Notes: generated by a model not told the origin, from the letters alone. A DNA stretch of 53,427 nt from UBA2965 sp036526135 (GCA_036526135.1 DATCZA010000044.1:1-53427), one strand, 5' to 3'; shown: positions 17,010 to 26,640, counted from the first letter of the stretch. Program-made: numbers and translations.

Positions 17010-17975
17010 CTACAGCCAGCGGCGTCGGCGTAACCAGACAATGACGCCGCCCGATACGGCCGTCATGATGCCGGCGACCAGCCAGAACGAGCGGGGGTCG
17101 TCGACGCCTGGCAGTCCTGCCACGTTCATGCCGAACAGACCGGTGATGAAGGTGATGGGCAGAAAAATCGCGGCCACGATGGAAAGCAGATAGACCCTGG
17201 CATTCTGTTCCTGAGCGACGCGGTTGAGCAGTTCCTCGTGAATTACCATGGCGCGTTCGCGGACGAGATCGAGATCCTCGACATAACGCGTTATCCGATC
17301 GGATTGCTCCCGGATCCGGAACGACCGGTCTTCGTCCAGGATGCCCTTGGAGTTGCGGAACAGGGATTCCAACGCGTCGCGCAGGGGTGCCAGAAAGCGC
17401 CTGACTGCGGCCGTCTGCCGGCGCAGTTCTGCGACGGTGGCCCGCAGTTCCGTGGGGCTGGCTTCGTCGGCGTCCGCCTCGCAGAGGGCGGCCCGATCCT
17501 CGATGCCGTCGACGAAGATCGCGATGCGGTCCGCCAGGCGCTCGATCAGCTCCACTGCCAGCTCCGGAACCGACCGGGGACCGCGGCCCTGCTCGAGCTC
17601 CGCCTTGAGATCCTGAACAGAAAGCAGACGGCGCTGCCGAACGGAAATCATCCGGTTGGGCTCCAGCCAGATCCGCACGGAGACCATGTCTTCAGGGTTT
17701 GCGCCGGGATTCGTGTTTACGCCGCGCAGCAGCACGAGCACTCCGCCCTCCATGGCCACGGTGCGGGGTCGGGCATCCGGCCTGGTCAGGCTTTCGGTGA
17801 TGGAGGCGCTCAGCCCGATGTGGATGAGGCTCTGCTCGGTGGCGCTGGACGAATAGTCGAAGTGAAGCCAGGTGGGCCGCGCATCACCGGCCTGTGACAG
17901 CCCGACGGGATCGGCGCCGCCGTTACCATCCAGGGCCATAGCGAAAACCAGTCCGTCCTCGTCCGTCTGCATCAT
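17010..17975 (-). CDS. zntB: CorA-family cation transporter, ZntB type
   Basis: A 321-residue protein with a large cytoplasmic N-terminal domain, a long helical stalk rich in Glu/Arg (about 140-255), and two C-terminal membrane helices. The pore signature is FGMNVAGLPG. The GMN followed by Val-Ala-Gly-Leu-Pro-Gly is closer to ZntB zinc transporters than to CorA magnesium channels (YGMNF.NMPE). It should assemble as a pentamer. The C-terminus is basic (WLRRRRWL), as in the family. Metal preference is inferred from the loop only. Confidence 0.85.
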   Translation of the reverse strand: MMQTDEDGLVFAMALDGNGGADPVGLSQAGDARPTWLHFDYSSSATEQSLIHIGLSASITESLTRPDARPRTVAMEGGVLVLLRGVNTNPGANPEDMVSVRIWLEPNRMISVRQRRLLSVQDLKAELEQGRGPRSVPELAVELIERLADRIAIFVDGIEDRAALCEADADEASPTELRATVAELRRQTAAVRRFLAPLRDALESLFRNSKGILDEDRSFRIREQSDRITRYVEDLDLVRERAMVIHEELLNRVAQEQNARVYLLSIVAAIFLPITFITGLFGMNVAGLPGVDDPRSFWLVAGIMTAVSGGVIVWLRRRRWL

Positions 17976-18106
17976 GTCCTTAATGAAGGCAAGTGTCGCT
18001 AAAGGGAGAAGACTAGGGTAAAAGGCTCGTCAGAACTACTGCCCGAAGGCAATGCCTTGTGGTGCGATCGTGAGAAAGCGCGGCTTCCGCGTGACGGGGG
18101 TTCTTC

Positions 18107-18553
18107 ATCACCAAGAACATCCTCAGCAGGGAGATCATCGGCTGGCGCGAGTGGGTATCGCTGCCAGGGCTTCGGATCGATCGCGTCAAGGCCAAGATCG
18201 ACACGGGCGCCAGAACCTCAGCGCTTCACGCCTTCGAATTGGACACCGTGAATCGCCGTGACGGTCTCTGGGTCACTTTCGCCGTGCACCCCAACCAGCG
18301 CGATGAGGAATCTGTGGTCCGGTCACAGGCCAAGGTGACCGACCGGCGTATAGTGCGTGACTCGGGCGGGCATGAGGAAGAGCGTTTCGTCATTACCACC
18401 GACGTGGAGATGGGTGGCGAAAGATGGCCCATCGAGCTCACCCTGACCGCGAGAGACAACATGGGGTTTCGCATGCTGCTGGGCCGTACGGCCATGCGAG
18501 GACGTTACATGGTCGATCCGGCGCGCTCGTACACAACGGGAAGGCGAATGTGA
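18107..18553 (+). CDS. rimB: RimK-associated ATP-dependent zinc protease family protein, no canonical start codon
   Basis: About 148 residues with an aspartic-protease-like fold: IIGWREWVSLPGL, then the active-site-like KIDTGARTSALHA, and RDNMGFRMLLGRTAM near the end. It partners with RimK, which adds glutamates to ribosomal protein S6 and related targets. The family normally starts a few residues before IIGWREWV. Here the frame opens after a TGA at 18092 and has no ATG, GTG or TTG in the useful range. ATC at 18107, six to eight bases after GGGGGT, would give M/I-TKNILSREIIGWREWV. Either a rare ATC start is used, or the base is a mutation or sequencing error. It overlaps rimK by four bases. 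Confidence 0.75.
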   Translation: MTKNILSREIIGWREWVSLPGLRIDRVKAKIDTGARTSALHAFELDTVNRRDGLWVTFAVHPNQRDEESVVRSQAKVTDRRIVRDSGGHEEERFVITTDVEMGGERWPIELTLTARDNMGFRMLLGRTAMRGRYMVDPARSYTTGRRM

Positions 18554-19455
18554 AAATCGGAATTCTCTCCAGAAACAGGAAGCTGTACTCGACGCGGCGG
18601 CTCGTAGAAGCGGCGAAGGCTCGCGGCCACGAGGCCGTCGTTGTAGACACGCTGCGGTGCTACATGAACATGGCCACGCGACGTCCTTCCATTCATTACC
18701 AGGGTAAGGAGTTGACCGGACTCGATGCGGTGATTCCCAGGATCGGTGCGTCCATATCATTTTATGGGGCCGCCGTCGTCCGCCAGTTCGAGATGATGGG
18801 CGTCTACGCGGTCAACGAGTCCGTGGCCATCACCCGGGCCCGCGACAAGCTGCGTTCCATGCAGCTGCTTGCGCGAAGAGACATCGGGATGCCGGTGACG
18901 GGATTCGCCCACTCGCCGGACGACATTCCGGACCTCATCGACATGGTTGGTGGCGCGCCGCTGATCGTCAAGCTGCTGGAAGGCACCCAGGGCATCGGCG
19001 TGGTTCTCTGCGACAATCGAAAGTCCGCGGAGAGCGTCATCGAAGCTTTCCTCGGCATCAACGTGAACATCATGGTGCAGGAGTTCGTCCAGGAGTCCGC
19101 CGGGTCGGACATTCGCTGCTTCGTGGTTGGCGACAAGGTGGTGGCCGCCATGAGCCGGCACGCGCAGCCAGGCGAGTTCCGCTCTAACCTGCACCGGGGC
19201 GGGTCGGCTAAAGCCACCAAGATCACACCTACCGAGCGGCGCACGGCGGTGTCGGCGGCGCGCGCCATGGGGCTCAACGTCGCGGGCGTGGATCTGATTC
19301 GCTCCAACCATGGGCCGCTGGTGCTGGAAGTGAACAGCTCGCCCGGCCTCGAAGGCATAGAGAGCGCCACGGGGATGGACGTCGCCGGCCGAATCGTGGA
19401 GTTCATCGAGCAGAACGGCAGGCCGGGCAGGACCAGAACGCGTGGGCGTGGGTAA
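18550..19455 (+). CDS. rimK: RimK family alpha-L-glutamate ligase
   Basis: A 301-residue ATP-grasp ligase of exactly the RimK length. It begins KIGILSRNRKLYSTRRLVEA, has VNESVAITRARDKLRSMQLL, the ATP-binding stretch PLIVKLLEGTQGIGVVL, and the metal-binding end VDLIRSNHGPLVLEVNSSPG. Known members add glutamate residues to the C-terminus of ribosomal protein S6. GTG at 18550 lies in the TGA of the protease gene. It overlaps the next gene by 14 bases. Confidence 0.95.
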   Translation: MKIGILSRNRKLYSTRRLVEAAKARGHEAVVVDTLRCYMNMATRRPSIHYQGKELTGLDAVIPRIGASISFYGAAVVRQFEMMGVYAVNESVAITRARDKLRSMQLLARRDIGMPVTGFAHSPDDIPDLIDMVGGAPLIVKLLEGTQGIGVVLCDNRKSAESVIEAFLGINVNIMVQEFVQESAGSDIRCFVVGDKVVAAMSRHAQPGEFRSNLHRGGSAKATKITPTERRTAVSAARAMGLNVAGVDLIRSNHGPLVLEVNSSPGLEGIESATGMDVAGRIVEFIEQNGRPGRTRTRGRG

Positions 19456-20527
19456 GCACCTCAACGCGGCGTTCAAGATTGCCGGTCACACCATCTGGCC
19501 GGGCGAGCGCGTGCGCTTCGATCTTCCGGGCGCTCAGCTTTACACCCACACCCCGCTGGACATGCCCGTGGAGGTCGTCAACGGCAGGCGCGCGGGCCCG
19601 ACGCTTCTGATCTGCGCTGCCATCCACGGGGACGAGATCAACGGCGTGGAGATCATCCGGCGGCTTTCGGCGCTCAAGGCATTGAGCCGGCTGCACGGAA
19701 CGCTGATTCTGGTCCCGGTGGTGAATCTCTTCGGTTTCATTCACCAGTCCCGCTACCTTCCCGACCGGCGCGATCTCAATCGCTGCTTCCCGGGGAGTGG
19801 TGGCGGCTCGCTAGGCTCCAGAGTGGCGCATCTCTTTTTCGAAGAGGTGGTCGTCCGCAGCACCCACATCGTCGACCTTCACACCGGCGCCATCCACCGC
19901 GACAACCTGCCGCAGATCAGGGCGACGCTGGATGATCCGGTGGTTCGGGAAATGGCGTTGGGCTTTTCCATACCCGTGATCGTCAATGCCGGCCTCATCG
20001 ACAAAAGCCTGCGCAGCGAGGCGGGCAAGCGTGGAATTCCCGTCATTACCTATGAGGGAGGCGAGGCGCTTCGTTTCGATGAGAGCTGCATCGTTGCAGG
20101 TGTGCGGGGTGTGACCAACGTCATGCGCACCCTGGGCATGCTGCCGGCAAAACACATTCGACGGGTGCGGGCCGAGCCTTACGTATCCCGTTCCACGGTA
20201 TGGGTTCGGGCGCCCATCGACGGGATATTCCGCACTTCGGTAAGGCTCGGCGCGAGGGTCGGCGTTGGCGACGCGCTGGGCTCCGTGACTTCGCCTTTCG
20301 CAACCAGCGAGTCGACGCTGACCTCCGGAGTGGGCGGCATCATCATCTGCGTCAACCGCCTGCCCCTCGTGAACGAGGGTGAAGCGCTGATTCATATTGC
20401 TCGGTTTGCCCAAGCCGCTCGCGTGGAGGACGAGATCGCCTCCCACGGCTCCGAAATCGAGGAAGATCCCCTCTACGAGCCCGGGGTGCTCGAGGATGTC
20501 GACCTCGGCCCGGAGCCGGGTCGTTGA
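19442..20527 (+). CDS. succinylglutamate desuccinylase/aspartoacylase family zinc hydrolase
   Basis: A 361-residue member of the M14 AstE/AspA group. Zinc ligands are in IHGDE (H62, E65) and DLHTGA (H147), RRDLNRCFPG forms the substrate-carboxylate pocket, and ITYEGGE carries the probable general base. The C-terminal 110 residues form a beta domain with an acidic tail. In other gammaproteobacteria such proteins accompany rimK, so it may act on glutamylated or acylated amino-acid ends. This is inference. GTG at 19442 overlaps rimK by 14 bases, and GTG at 19448 is nearly as good. It overlaps the antiporter gene by four bases (TTGA). Confidence 0.88.
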   Translation: MGVGKHLNAAFKIAGHTIWPGERVRFDLPGAQLYTHTPLDMPVEVVNGRRAGPTLLICAAIHGDEINGVEIIRRLSALKALSRLHGTLILVPVVNLFGFIHQSRYLPDRRDLNRCFPGSGGGSLGSRVAHLFFEEVVVRSTHIVDLHTGAIHRDNLPQIRATLDDPVVREMALGFSIPVIVNAGLIDKSLRSEAGKRGIPVITYEGGEALRFDESCIVAGVRGVTNVMRTLGMLPAKHIRRVRAEPYVSRSTVWVRAPIDGIFRTSVRLGARVGVGDALGSVTSPFATSESTLTSGVGGIIICVNRLPLVNEGEALIHIARFAQAARVEDEIASHGSEIEEDPLYEPGVLEDVDLGPEPGR

Positions 20528-21504
20528 CCGTCTTCGCCCTGATCGTCGGCATTGCGCTGCTGCTCGGTGGGGGCACGCTGCTCATCAGGGGAGCATCGGG
20601 CGTTGCGGCGAACGCCGGTATTTCTCCGATGATCGTCGGCCTCACCATCGTCGCCTATGGGACCAGCGCGCCGGAACTGGTGGTCAACGTCGTCGGGGCC
20701 CTCGAGAACGAGACGCAGATCGCCTTCGGCAACGTCATCGGCTCCAACGTCGCGAACCTGGGGCTGATTCTGGGAGGAACGGCGCTGATCCTGCCCATTG
20801 CCATCGAAGGACGCCTGGTTCGCCGCGAGCTGCCGTTGCTGCTGCTGGGTACTGCCGTTCTTCTGGTACTGGTGCTGGATGGGCCGTTGCGGGCGGAGAG
20901 GGCTGTGATCGATCGGGCGGATGCCCTGGTTTTGCTTCTGCTCTTCTCGACGTTCATCTTCATGACCGTCGATCAGGTCGTTCGCGGCCGCCAGGACCCG
21001 CTGCTGGTCGGCGCCGGCCAGGTCGGCGCTGCCTCCGAGCGGGGCAACGGCGGGAGCCGTAACTGGGCGGAAGTGCTGCTCGGCGTGGCCGCTCTGGCTG
21101 GTGGTGGCCATCTCACCATTCAAAGCGGCGCGGACCTGGCGGAGATACTCGGCTGGGAAAAGGTGCTTGTGGGAATGGTCATCGTGGCGATCGGGACCAG
21201 CCTGCCTGAGCTCGTCACGTCGGTGATTGCGGCCGTGCGGCGCGAACCGGACCTCTGCGTGGGCAATCTGGTTGGATCGAACATCTTCAACGGGCTGCTG
21301 GTTCTGCCGATCAGCGCCTTGTTGAGGCCAATCGACGTGCCTGCCCACGGCGTGACGGATGTGCTCGCATCTTTTTTTGTTGCCGCCGCGCTGATTCCGA
21401 TCTTCATCATGGGGAGAAGCCGACTCGGTAGACCCGTTGGGTCCCTGCTGATACTGGCCTATGCGGGTTACATCGGTTACCGACTCGCCACCGGAACGGC
21501 TTAG
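20524..21504 (+). CDS. calcium/sodium antiporter (CaCA family, YrbG-like)
   Basis: A 326-residue inner-membrane exchanger with about ten helices. Both alpha-repeats are visible: GLTIVAYGTSAPELVVN with GNVIGSNVANLGLILGG in the first half, and MVIVAIGTSLPELVTSV with GNLVGSNIFNGLLVLP in the second. Each contains the ion-binding Glu. A cytoplasmic loop lies near residues 155-180. The TTG start overlaps the previous stop. It is followed by tamA after 12 bases. Confidence 0.93.
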   Translation: MTVFALIVGIALLLGGGTLLIRGASGVAANAGISPMIVGLTIVAYGTSAPELVVNVVGALENETQIAFGNVIGSNVANLGLILGGTALILPIAIEGRLVRRELPLLLLGTAVLLVLVLDGPLRAERAVIDRADALVLLLLFSTFIFMTVDQVVRGRQDPLLVGAGQVGAASERGNGGSRNWAEVLLGVAALAGGGHLTIQSGADLAEILGWEKVLVGMVIVAIGTSLPELVTSVIAAVRREPDLCVGNLVGSNIFNGLLVLPISALLRPIDVPAHGVTDVLASFFVAAALIPIFIMGRSRLGRPVGSLLILAYAGYIGYRLATGTA

Positions 21505-21516
21505 GTCGCGGCCGCA

Positions 21517-23253
21517 ATGTCCGTGGGTGCATTCTCCCGCAGCATGATGCGCGTTGCCGCGGGCCTGCTCGCGTTGCTCGTATGGCCCGCGGCCGCCCTT
21601 GGGGACGTGTCCATCGAAGGGGTCGACGAGGAAGTCCGAACGGGCATTCTTGCCTTCATCGCCCTGGACGAGCTGCCCTGCGATGCTCCCCGCTGGTGGG
21701 TTCAGCGAGGTTATCGGGACGCCGTGGAGGGATCCCTCAGGGCCCTGGAAACCTACGGGTACTATCGGGCCACGGTGCAGGCAGATCTCGTCTGGGGAGA
21801 AGAATGCTGGACGGCGTCCATCGACGTCGTGCCCGGTGAGCCGGTCCGCCTTGGCGCAGTGGTCATCGAGGTGAGCCTGCCGCTCGCCGACGAGCCGGAC
21901 ATGGCGGCGCTGCTGGGCAATCCCGGCCTGGCCTCGGGCGAACGTTTCAGCCACGCCTCCTACGAGACCGCCAAGGGACGCGTTCTGGACCTGGCCCGGG
22001 ACCTCGGCTATCTCGACGCTGCCTTCAACCGTAATCGGGTGTTGGTCGATGCGGAAGCGGGCCTGGCGGACGTCGAGCTTGCCCTCGAATCGGGCCTTCG
22101 CTACCGATTCGGACCGATCGAGATCGAGCAGGACGATCTGCGTCCGAAGCTTTTCGATCGCTTTCTGACGGTCTCCGAAGGCGAGGACTTCGACGGGCGC
22201 GAGCTGCGGGATACCCAACGCCGTCTCATGGAAAGCGACTACTACGATCGGGTGCTGGTGGCCCCCGTGCTGGATCGGCGCGAGGATGGACGGGTGCCCA
22301 TCAGCGTGCAGGCGGATGCCTCGTCGCGCCGCAACATCCTCCTCGGTGCGGGCTTTGCCACGGACACAGGGCCGCGAGTGCGCGCAGATGCACGCTATCG
22401 CCGGGTCAATCGCAAGGGCCATCGCGCTCGAGGGGGCCTGCTGGGCTCGAAGGTGCTCAGCGAGGCCAACGTGGAATACGGACTGCCCTATGGAGATCCG
22501 ACTCATCAGTGGCTGATCCTCAAAGGCAGCGTCGCCTACGAGGAGACCGAGACGGCCCGCAGCTTCCGGCAGACCGTGGGCGTCGCGCGCACCCACCGGC
22601 GGGGCGATCACTGGACCGAAACGAACTACGTCGAGTACCGTTTCGAGGACTTCGACGTCGGGGATCAGGAGGGCGATTCCGATCTGCTGCTGATAGGCAC
22701 GAGCTGGTCTTACACGAGCACCGTGGATGCGCCACGTGCTCTTTCGGGCAGGACGATCACCTTCGACGTGCATGGCGCAAGCAAGGCGCTCGCCTCGGAC
22801 ACGGATTTCCTGAAGCTCGTCGTGCACGGCAAGCAGATCGTGCCGCTGGGCGAGCGGTTTCGCCTGATCGGGCGGATCTCGTCGGGGTGGACGTTCAAGA
22901 GCGACTTCGACGAGCTGCCGCCCAGCGAACGGTTCTTTGCTGGCGGCGACAGCAGCGTTCGGGGCTACGAGTACGAATCCCTCGGTCCTGAGGAAAACGA
23001 TGCCGTCGTTGGGGGCACCCGGCTGCTGACGGGCTCCCTGGAGCTGGATATGCTGATCCGGCCCAAGTGGTCGGTTGCCTTATTCGTCGACTCGGGCTCG
23101 GCGTTCAACGACAGTCCCGATTTCAGCACGGGCGTGGGCGCGGGTCTGCGCTGGTACTCGCCGGTTGGCCCGATCCGGCTGGACCTGGCCCATCCCCTCG
23201 ACGATCCGGACAACGATTTCCGCATTCACATCAGCTTCGGGCCAGATCTGTGA
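21517..23253 (+). CDS. tamA: translocation and assembly module outer-membrane protein TamA
   Basis: A 578-residue Omp85-family protein, the same length as the E. coli protein. A signal peptide ends near VWPAAALGD. Three POTRA-like domains follow (about 30-255), with ALETYGYYRATVQADL and GPIEIEQDDLRP, then a 16-strand barrel containing the Omp85 motif FFAGGDSSVRGYEYESLGP and the lid-lock region near GPIRLDLAHPL. With TamB it spans the periplasm and helps assemble outer-membrane proteins and move phospholipids. It is coupled to tamB by a GTGA overlap. Confidence 0.95.
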   Translation: MSVGAFSRSMMRVAAGLLALLVWPAAALGDVSIEGVDEEVRTGILAFIALDELPCDAPRWWVQRGYRDAVEGSLRALETYGYYRATVQADLVWGEECWTASIDVVPGEPVRLGAVVIEVSLPLADEPDMAALLGNPGLASGERFSHASYETAKGRVLDLARDLGYLDAAFNRNRVLVDAEAGLADVELALESGLRYRFGPIEIEQDDLRPKLFDRFLTVSEGEDFDGRELRDTQRRLMESDYYDRVLVAPVLDRREDGRVPISVQADASSRRNILLGAGFATDTGPRVRADARYRRVNRKGHRARGGLLGSKVLSEANVEYGLPYGDPTHQWLILKGSVAYEETETARSFRQTVGVARTHRRGDHWTETNYVEYRFEDFDVGDQEGDSDLLLIGTSWSYTSTVDAPRALSGRTITFDVHGASKALASDTDFLKLVVHGKQIVPLGERFRLIGRISSGWTFKSDFDELPPSERFFAGGDSSVRGYEYESLGPEENDAVVGGTRLLTGSLELDMLIRPKWSVALFVDSGSAFNDSPDFSTGVGAGLRWYSPVGPIRLDLAHPLDDPDNDFRIHISFGPDL

Positions 23254-26200
23254 AACGTCTTGTTGCAGGTATTGTCGGCGTTCTCCTGGCAACCGTTTTC
23301 CTAGTGATTGCCGCCGTCGCCGTGCTGATGCTGAGCGAGCCGGGGAGCCGGTTTCTGGTCGAGCGCGCAACCCGCCTGCTTCCGCTCGAGGTAGAAGGCG
23401 TTACGGGAAGCCTGGTTGGCGAGATGCGCTTCCAGCGTCTGCGCTACGAGCTCGAAGGGCAGATCGTCGAGGCCCAGGGACTCGAGGTCGCCTTCGATCC
23501 GATGGCCTTCCTGCTCAAAGACGAAGTGCGTTTCCGATACGTGCGGGCCGTGCGCTTGCGCGTTGAAACCCGTGGGGGAGAAGCGACATCGGCAGGCCTT
23601 GGCCGGTTCGAGCTCGACGCGCCGCCGATTACCCTGGTGATTGACTCGCTGGCCGTGCAGGTGGCGGAAATTCTGGATCTGCCGCCGTCGAGCATGACGC
23701 TGGCCGGGCGCTGGGGCGCCAGAGAGCTGAGCCTCGCTCAGGTGGCGGTGGCCTCGGAAGTGCTGGAGCTCCGACTTTCCGGATCACTGGCAAACGGCCG
23801 CGAACCGGCGCTCGACCTGGTCGGTTCGTGGTCGCTGCCCGGCACATCCTGGAGTGGCTCTGGCACGCTGAGCGGCCCGCTTGCCGCCCTGAATGTTCGA
23901 CATCGCCTGGAAGGCCCGGTCACGCTGGAAGCGCAGGGTACGGTAGACCTTTCGAGCCTCCCGGATCCCCGTTTCGAGCTCGAGGTCGCGATGCCCGAAT
24001 TTTCGAGTGAAGGCTTTCTGCTGTCGGACGTCCTGGCCACCGTGAGCGGCGGCCGCGAACGGGTGGAAGGCGTGGTCGAGGGGCTCGTCTCGACACCGTG
24101 GCTCACGGAGCCCGTGCCTGCTCGCCTGTCCGGCAGTGCGGACCTTCCGCCCGGCGAGGTTCGCATTGCCGTGGACGGTTTCCAGGCCGAGGTGCTAGGC
24201 AGGCCCGTGGAGGGTCGGCTGGTGGCGCGGCAGCTGGCAGCGGGATGGCGGCTCGAGGACGTGGAGCTGGACTTGAGCGGCAGCCGTGTGTCCGGGTCTG
24301 CGGAGCTCGACGAGTCCGGCGCGCGTGCCTCGGTGCACATCAGCGCACCGGATCTGGCCTCTCTGGATCTCGGGGTCGCCGGTGACGCGTCCGGCTCCGT
24401 CGATTTTGCCGCGGAGGCGGGGTCGCTCTCGGTGTCCGTGAGTGTCTCGGGAAGCGAGCTCTCCAGCGGTACGGCCAGGCTGCTGGACTACTCGGTGTCT
24501 GGGGAGAGTCGCGGCCGCGAGATGAACTTCGTCGTTCGTGGCGATCGCGCGGCGCAGGCGGGGATCGAGGCCCGCATGCCGAGCCTGCAGGTCGACGGTC
24601 CGATCGACGCGCCAGCCTGGCAGCTCGAGTGGCAGGGCGGCGCAGCCAACGGGATCGCCACCCGTGAGGGAGAGGGTCTGAATCTGCGCGTTGAGGCGTT
24701 GCGGTTCGTCGCTCTGGAGTCGAGCTGGCGGCTGAGCGCGCCGGTTAAGGCCTCAGCGGACGCGGCCGGGGTGCGGGTGTCTGCCTTCTGCATCGAAGGG
24801 CCGGGCTCGAGTGGCTGCGTCGACGAGCTCGAGATGAGCGGCGGCAAACTCGTCACGGCCGGCCGCCTGGTGGAGCTGCCTGCGGATCTCGTGTCTCAAT
24901 GGCTGCCCCTGCCGCTGGTGGAAGGCGCGGTCCTGGAGGGCCAGTGGCGGGTCGTCCGGGATGATGGGGCCTGGTCGGGCAGTGCCGGCCTGGCAGCCCG
25001 GCGGCTGGCGTATGCGGTTGCCGGTCCGGGCAGCGTGCCCATCGAGCTGCCCGACGTGACGGTCGCGGCGGTCTTCGATGATCAGGTCCTGCGTTACACC
25101 GCCGAGGCCTCGGATACGGACTTCGAGCTGGCCTTGGATGGTCAGCTGTCGCCCATCGCGGCAAACGGCGCGTTGGCGGGCACCCTGCGCCTGCAGGCCG
25201 ACGACGTCGGGCCTTTGCGGGCCTTCTACCAGCATGTCCGCGAGCTCACCGGGCGACTTGAAGGCTCGGTAGAGTTCGGCGGAACGCTGGAAGAACCTCG
25301 GGGTGCAGGCTCGATCTCTTTGCGCGATGGAAGTCTCAGCCTGGAGCGTCCGGACCTCGAGCTCAGGGAACTGCAAGCGTTGTTGACGCTGACCGAGGCC
25401 GGATCCGTCGAGGTGACGGGCAGCGCCTCCCAGGCCGATGGCCGAATCGAGCTGCGAGGCTCGGGGCAGGACCTCTTCGCTGCCGCCCGGGCGTTCGACG
25501 TCGAGCTGACGGGGTCAGACCTCGCCGTGGAGCATCCCGACTGGACGGTGCGGGTGTCGCCCGACCTGCGGTTCACCTACACGGCCGGCCGCGGACATCT
25601 TGCGGGGCTCATCGAGCTGCCCCAGGCCGAGATCAAGGTAGAGACCCTTCCCGCCGGCGCGCCGCGTGTTTCCGACGACGTGGTGGTCGTTGGTCGGGAC
25701 GAGCAGGCTGACACGCGCCGCACCCGCGTGACGGTGGACGTGACGCTCGTCCTGGGAGACCAGGTAGCGCTCAACGCAGCGGGGATCGCCGCTCAGCTGG
25801 AAGGCCGTCTCAACGCTCGGGTGGATGCCGAGGGGCGGCAATCGTTGCACGGTGCCCTGCAGATCGAGGGCGGGGCCGTGCTTACCCAGGGTCAGACGCT
25901 GACCATCGAGTCCGGCAACGTCGTCTATAACGGCCCGGTGGACAATCCCTACATCGACCTGCGCGCTACCCGGACCATCGACACCGAGAGTCCGTCTGTC
26001 ACGGTTGGCGTGCACATCCGCGGCAGCGCCGACAATCTGACTTCAACGATATTCTCGGACCCCGCGATGTCCGAGACGCGGGCGCTTTCCTATCTGATCC
26101 TGGGCCGCGACATCGGCGACCCGTCGGATACGGATACCAGCCAGCTTGCGGCCGCAGCGATCAACCTCGGGCTCCGGTCCTCGTCGTCCATCGTCGCCGA

Positions 26201-26435
26201 CCTGCAGCGCATCGCGGGCCTTGATGAGCTGTCGGCGGTTGCCGAGACCCAGAAGAGCTTTGCCATCGTTGCCGGAAAACGGATCGGGCCCAGCCTGTAC
26301 GTCCGCTATACGTACAACACCCTTTCGACCATCGGCGCGCTCATCGTCCGTTACGATCTCACCAGGCGCTGGCGCGTGGAGGCGCTTTCCAGCGAGTACT
26401 CCGCCATGGATCTTTTCTACAGGATCGGCCGCTAG
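23250..26435 (+). CDS. tamB: translocation and assembly module inner-membrane protein TamB
   Basis: A 1061-residue AsmA-like bridge protein, shorter than the 1259 residues of E. coli TamB. One N-terminal membrane anchor (about 7-30) is followed by long beta-rich repeats with almost no helices, forming a lipid-carrying groove across the periplasm. The C-terminal DUF490 domain is clear, with the segments TRTIDTESPSVTVGV, SDPAMSETRALSYLILGRD and KRIGPSLYVRYTYNTL. GTG at 23250 sits in the tamA stop. The partner is TamA. Confidence 0.95.
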   Translation: MKRLVAGIVGVLLATVFLVIAAVAVLMLSEPGSRFLVERATRLLPLEVEGVTGSLVGEMRFQRLRYELEGQIVEAQGLEVAFDPMAFLLKDEVRFRYVRAVRLRVETRGGEATSAGLGRFELDAPPITLVIDSLAVQVAEILDLPPSSMTLAGRWGARELSLAQVAVASEVLELRLSGSLANGREPALDLVGSWSLPGTSWSGSGTLSGPLAALNVRHRLEGPVTLEAQGTVDLSSLPDPRFELEVAMPEFSSEGFLLSDVLATVSGGRERVEGVVEGLVSTPWLTEPVPARLSGSADLPPGEVRIAVDGFQAEVLGRPVEGRLVARQLAAGWRLEDVELDLSGSRVSGSAELDESGARASVHISAPDLASLDLGVAGDASGSVDFAAEAGSLSVSVSVSGSELSSGTARLLDYSVSGESRGREMNFVVRGDRAAQAGIEARMPSLQVDGPIDAPAWQLEWQGGAANGIATREGEGLNLRVEALRFVALESSWRLSAPVKASADAAGVRVSAFCIEGPGSSGCVDELEMSGGKLVTAGRLVELPADLVSQWLPLPLVEGAVLEGQWRVVRDDGAWSGSAGLAARRLAYAVAGPGSVPIELPDVTVAAVFDDQVLRYTAEASDTDFELALDGQLSPIAANGALAGTLRLQADDVGPLRAFYQHVRELTGRLEGSVEFGGTLEEPRGAGSISLRDGSLSLERPDLELRELQALLTLTEAGSVEVTGSASQADGRIELRGSGQDLFAAARAFDVELTGSDLAVEHPDWTVRVSPDLRFTYTAGRGHLAGLIELPQAEIKVETLPAGAPRVSDDVVVVGRDEQADTRRTRVTVDVTLVLGDQVALNAAGIAAQLEGRLNARVDAEGRQSLHGALQIEGGAVLTQGQTLTIESGNVVYNGPVDNPYIDLRATRTIDTESPSVTVGVHIRGSADNLTSTIFSDPAMSETRALSYLILGRDIGDPSDTDTSQLAAAAINLGLRSSSSIVADLQRIAGLDELSAVAETQKSFAIVAGKRIGPSLYVRYTYNTLSTIGALIVRYDLTRRWRVEALSSEYSAMDLFYRIGR

Positions 26436-26448
26436 AGCCGTGAGCTTC

Positions 26449-26640
26449 TCATCTTCTGCGTATCCGAACGAGAATGCCGACCGCGAACCCGGCCATGGCG
26501 GTCAGCAACAGCAGAATGGCCCTTGGCATGGCCACCGTCCACCAGAGCAGACGGACCTCAACGGTCACCATGTTCTGCAGAATCAGGATGATCAGCAGAA
26601 TTGCTATGGCGGCACTCAAGCCCAACCTGAATTTTTCCAT
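26449..26640 (-). CDS. LapA-like (DUF1049) small inner-membrane protein
   Basis: A 63-residue protein with two membrane helices: one at about 8-24, then LLQNM-type polar spacing with VTVEVRLLWWTVAMP, and a second helix ending in a basic tail RIRRR. This pattern matches the lipopolysaccharide assembly protein A domain. It lies alone and convergent to tamB, 13 bases away. Confidence 0.8.
   Translation of the reverse strand: MEKFRLGLSAAIAILLIILILQNMVTVEVRLLWWTVAMPRAILLLLTAMAGFAVGILVRIRRR

Noticed and set aside
20473..22827. 784-codon open frame on the minus strand across the antiporter and tamA genes
   Set aside because: It is the complement of two clear genes. GC-rich codon use keeps antisense frames open. 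The translation is His/Asp/Arg/Gln-rich with no domain.
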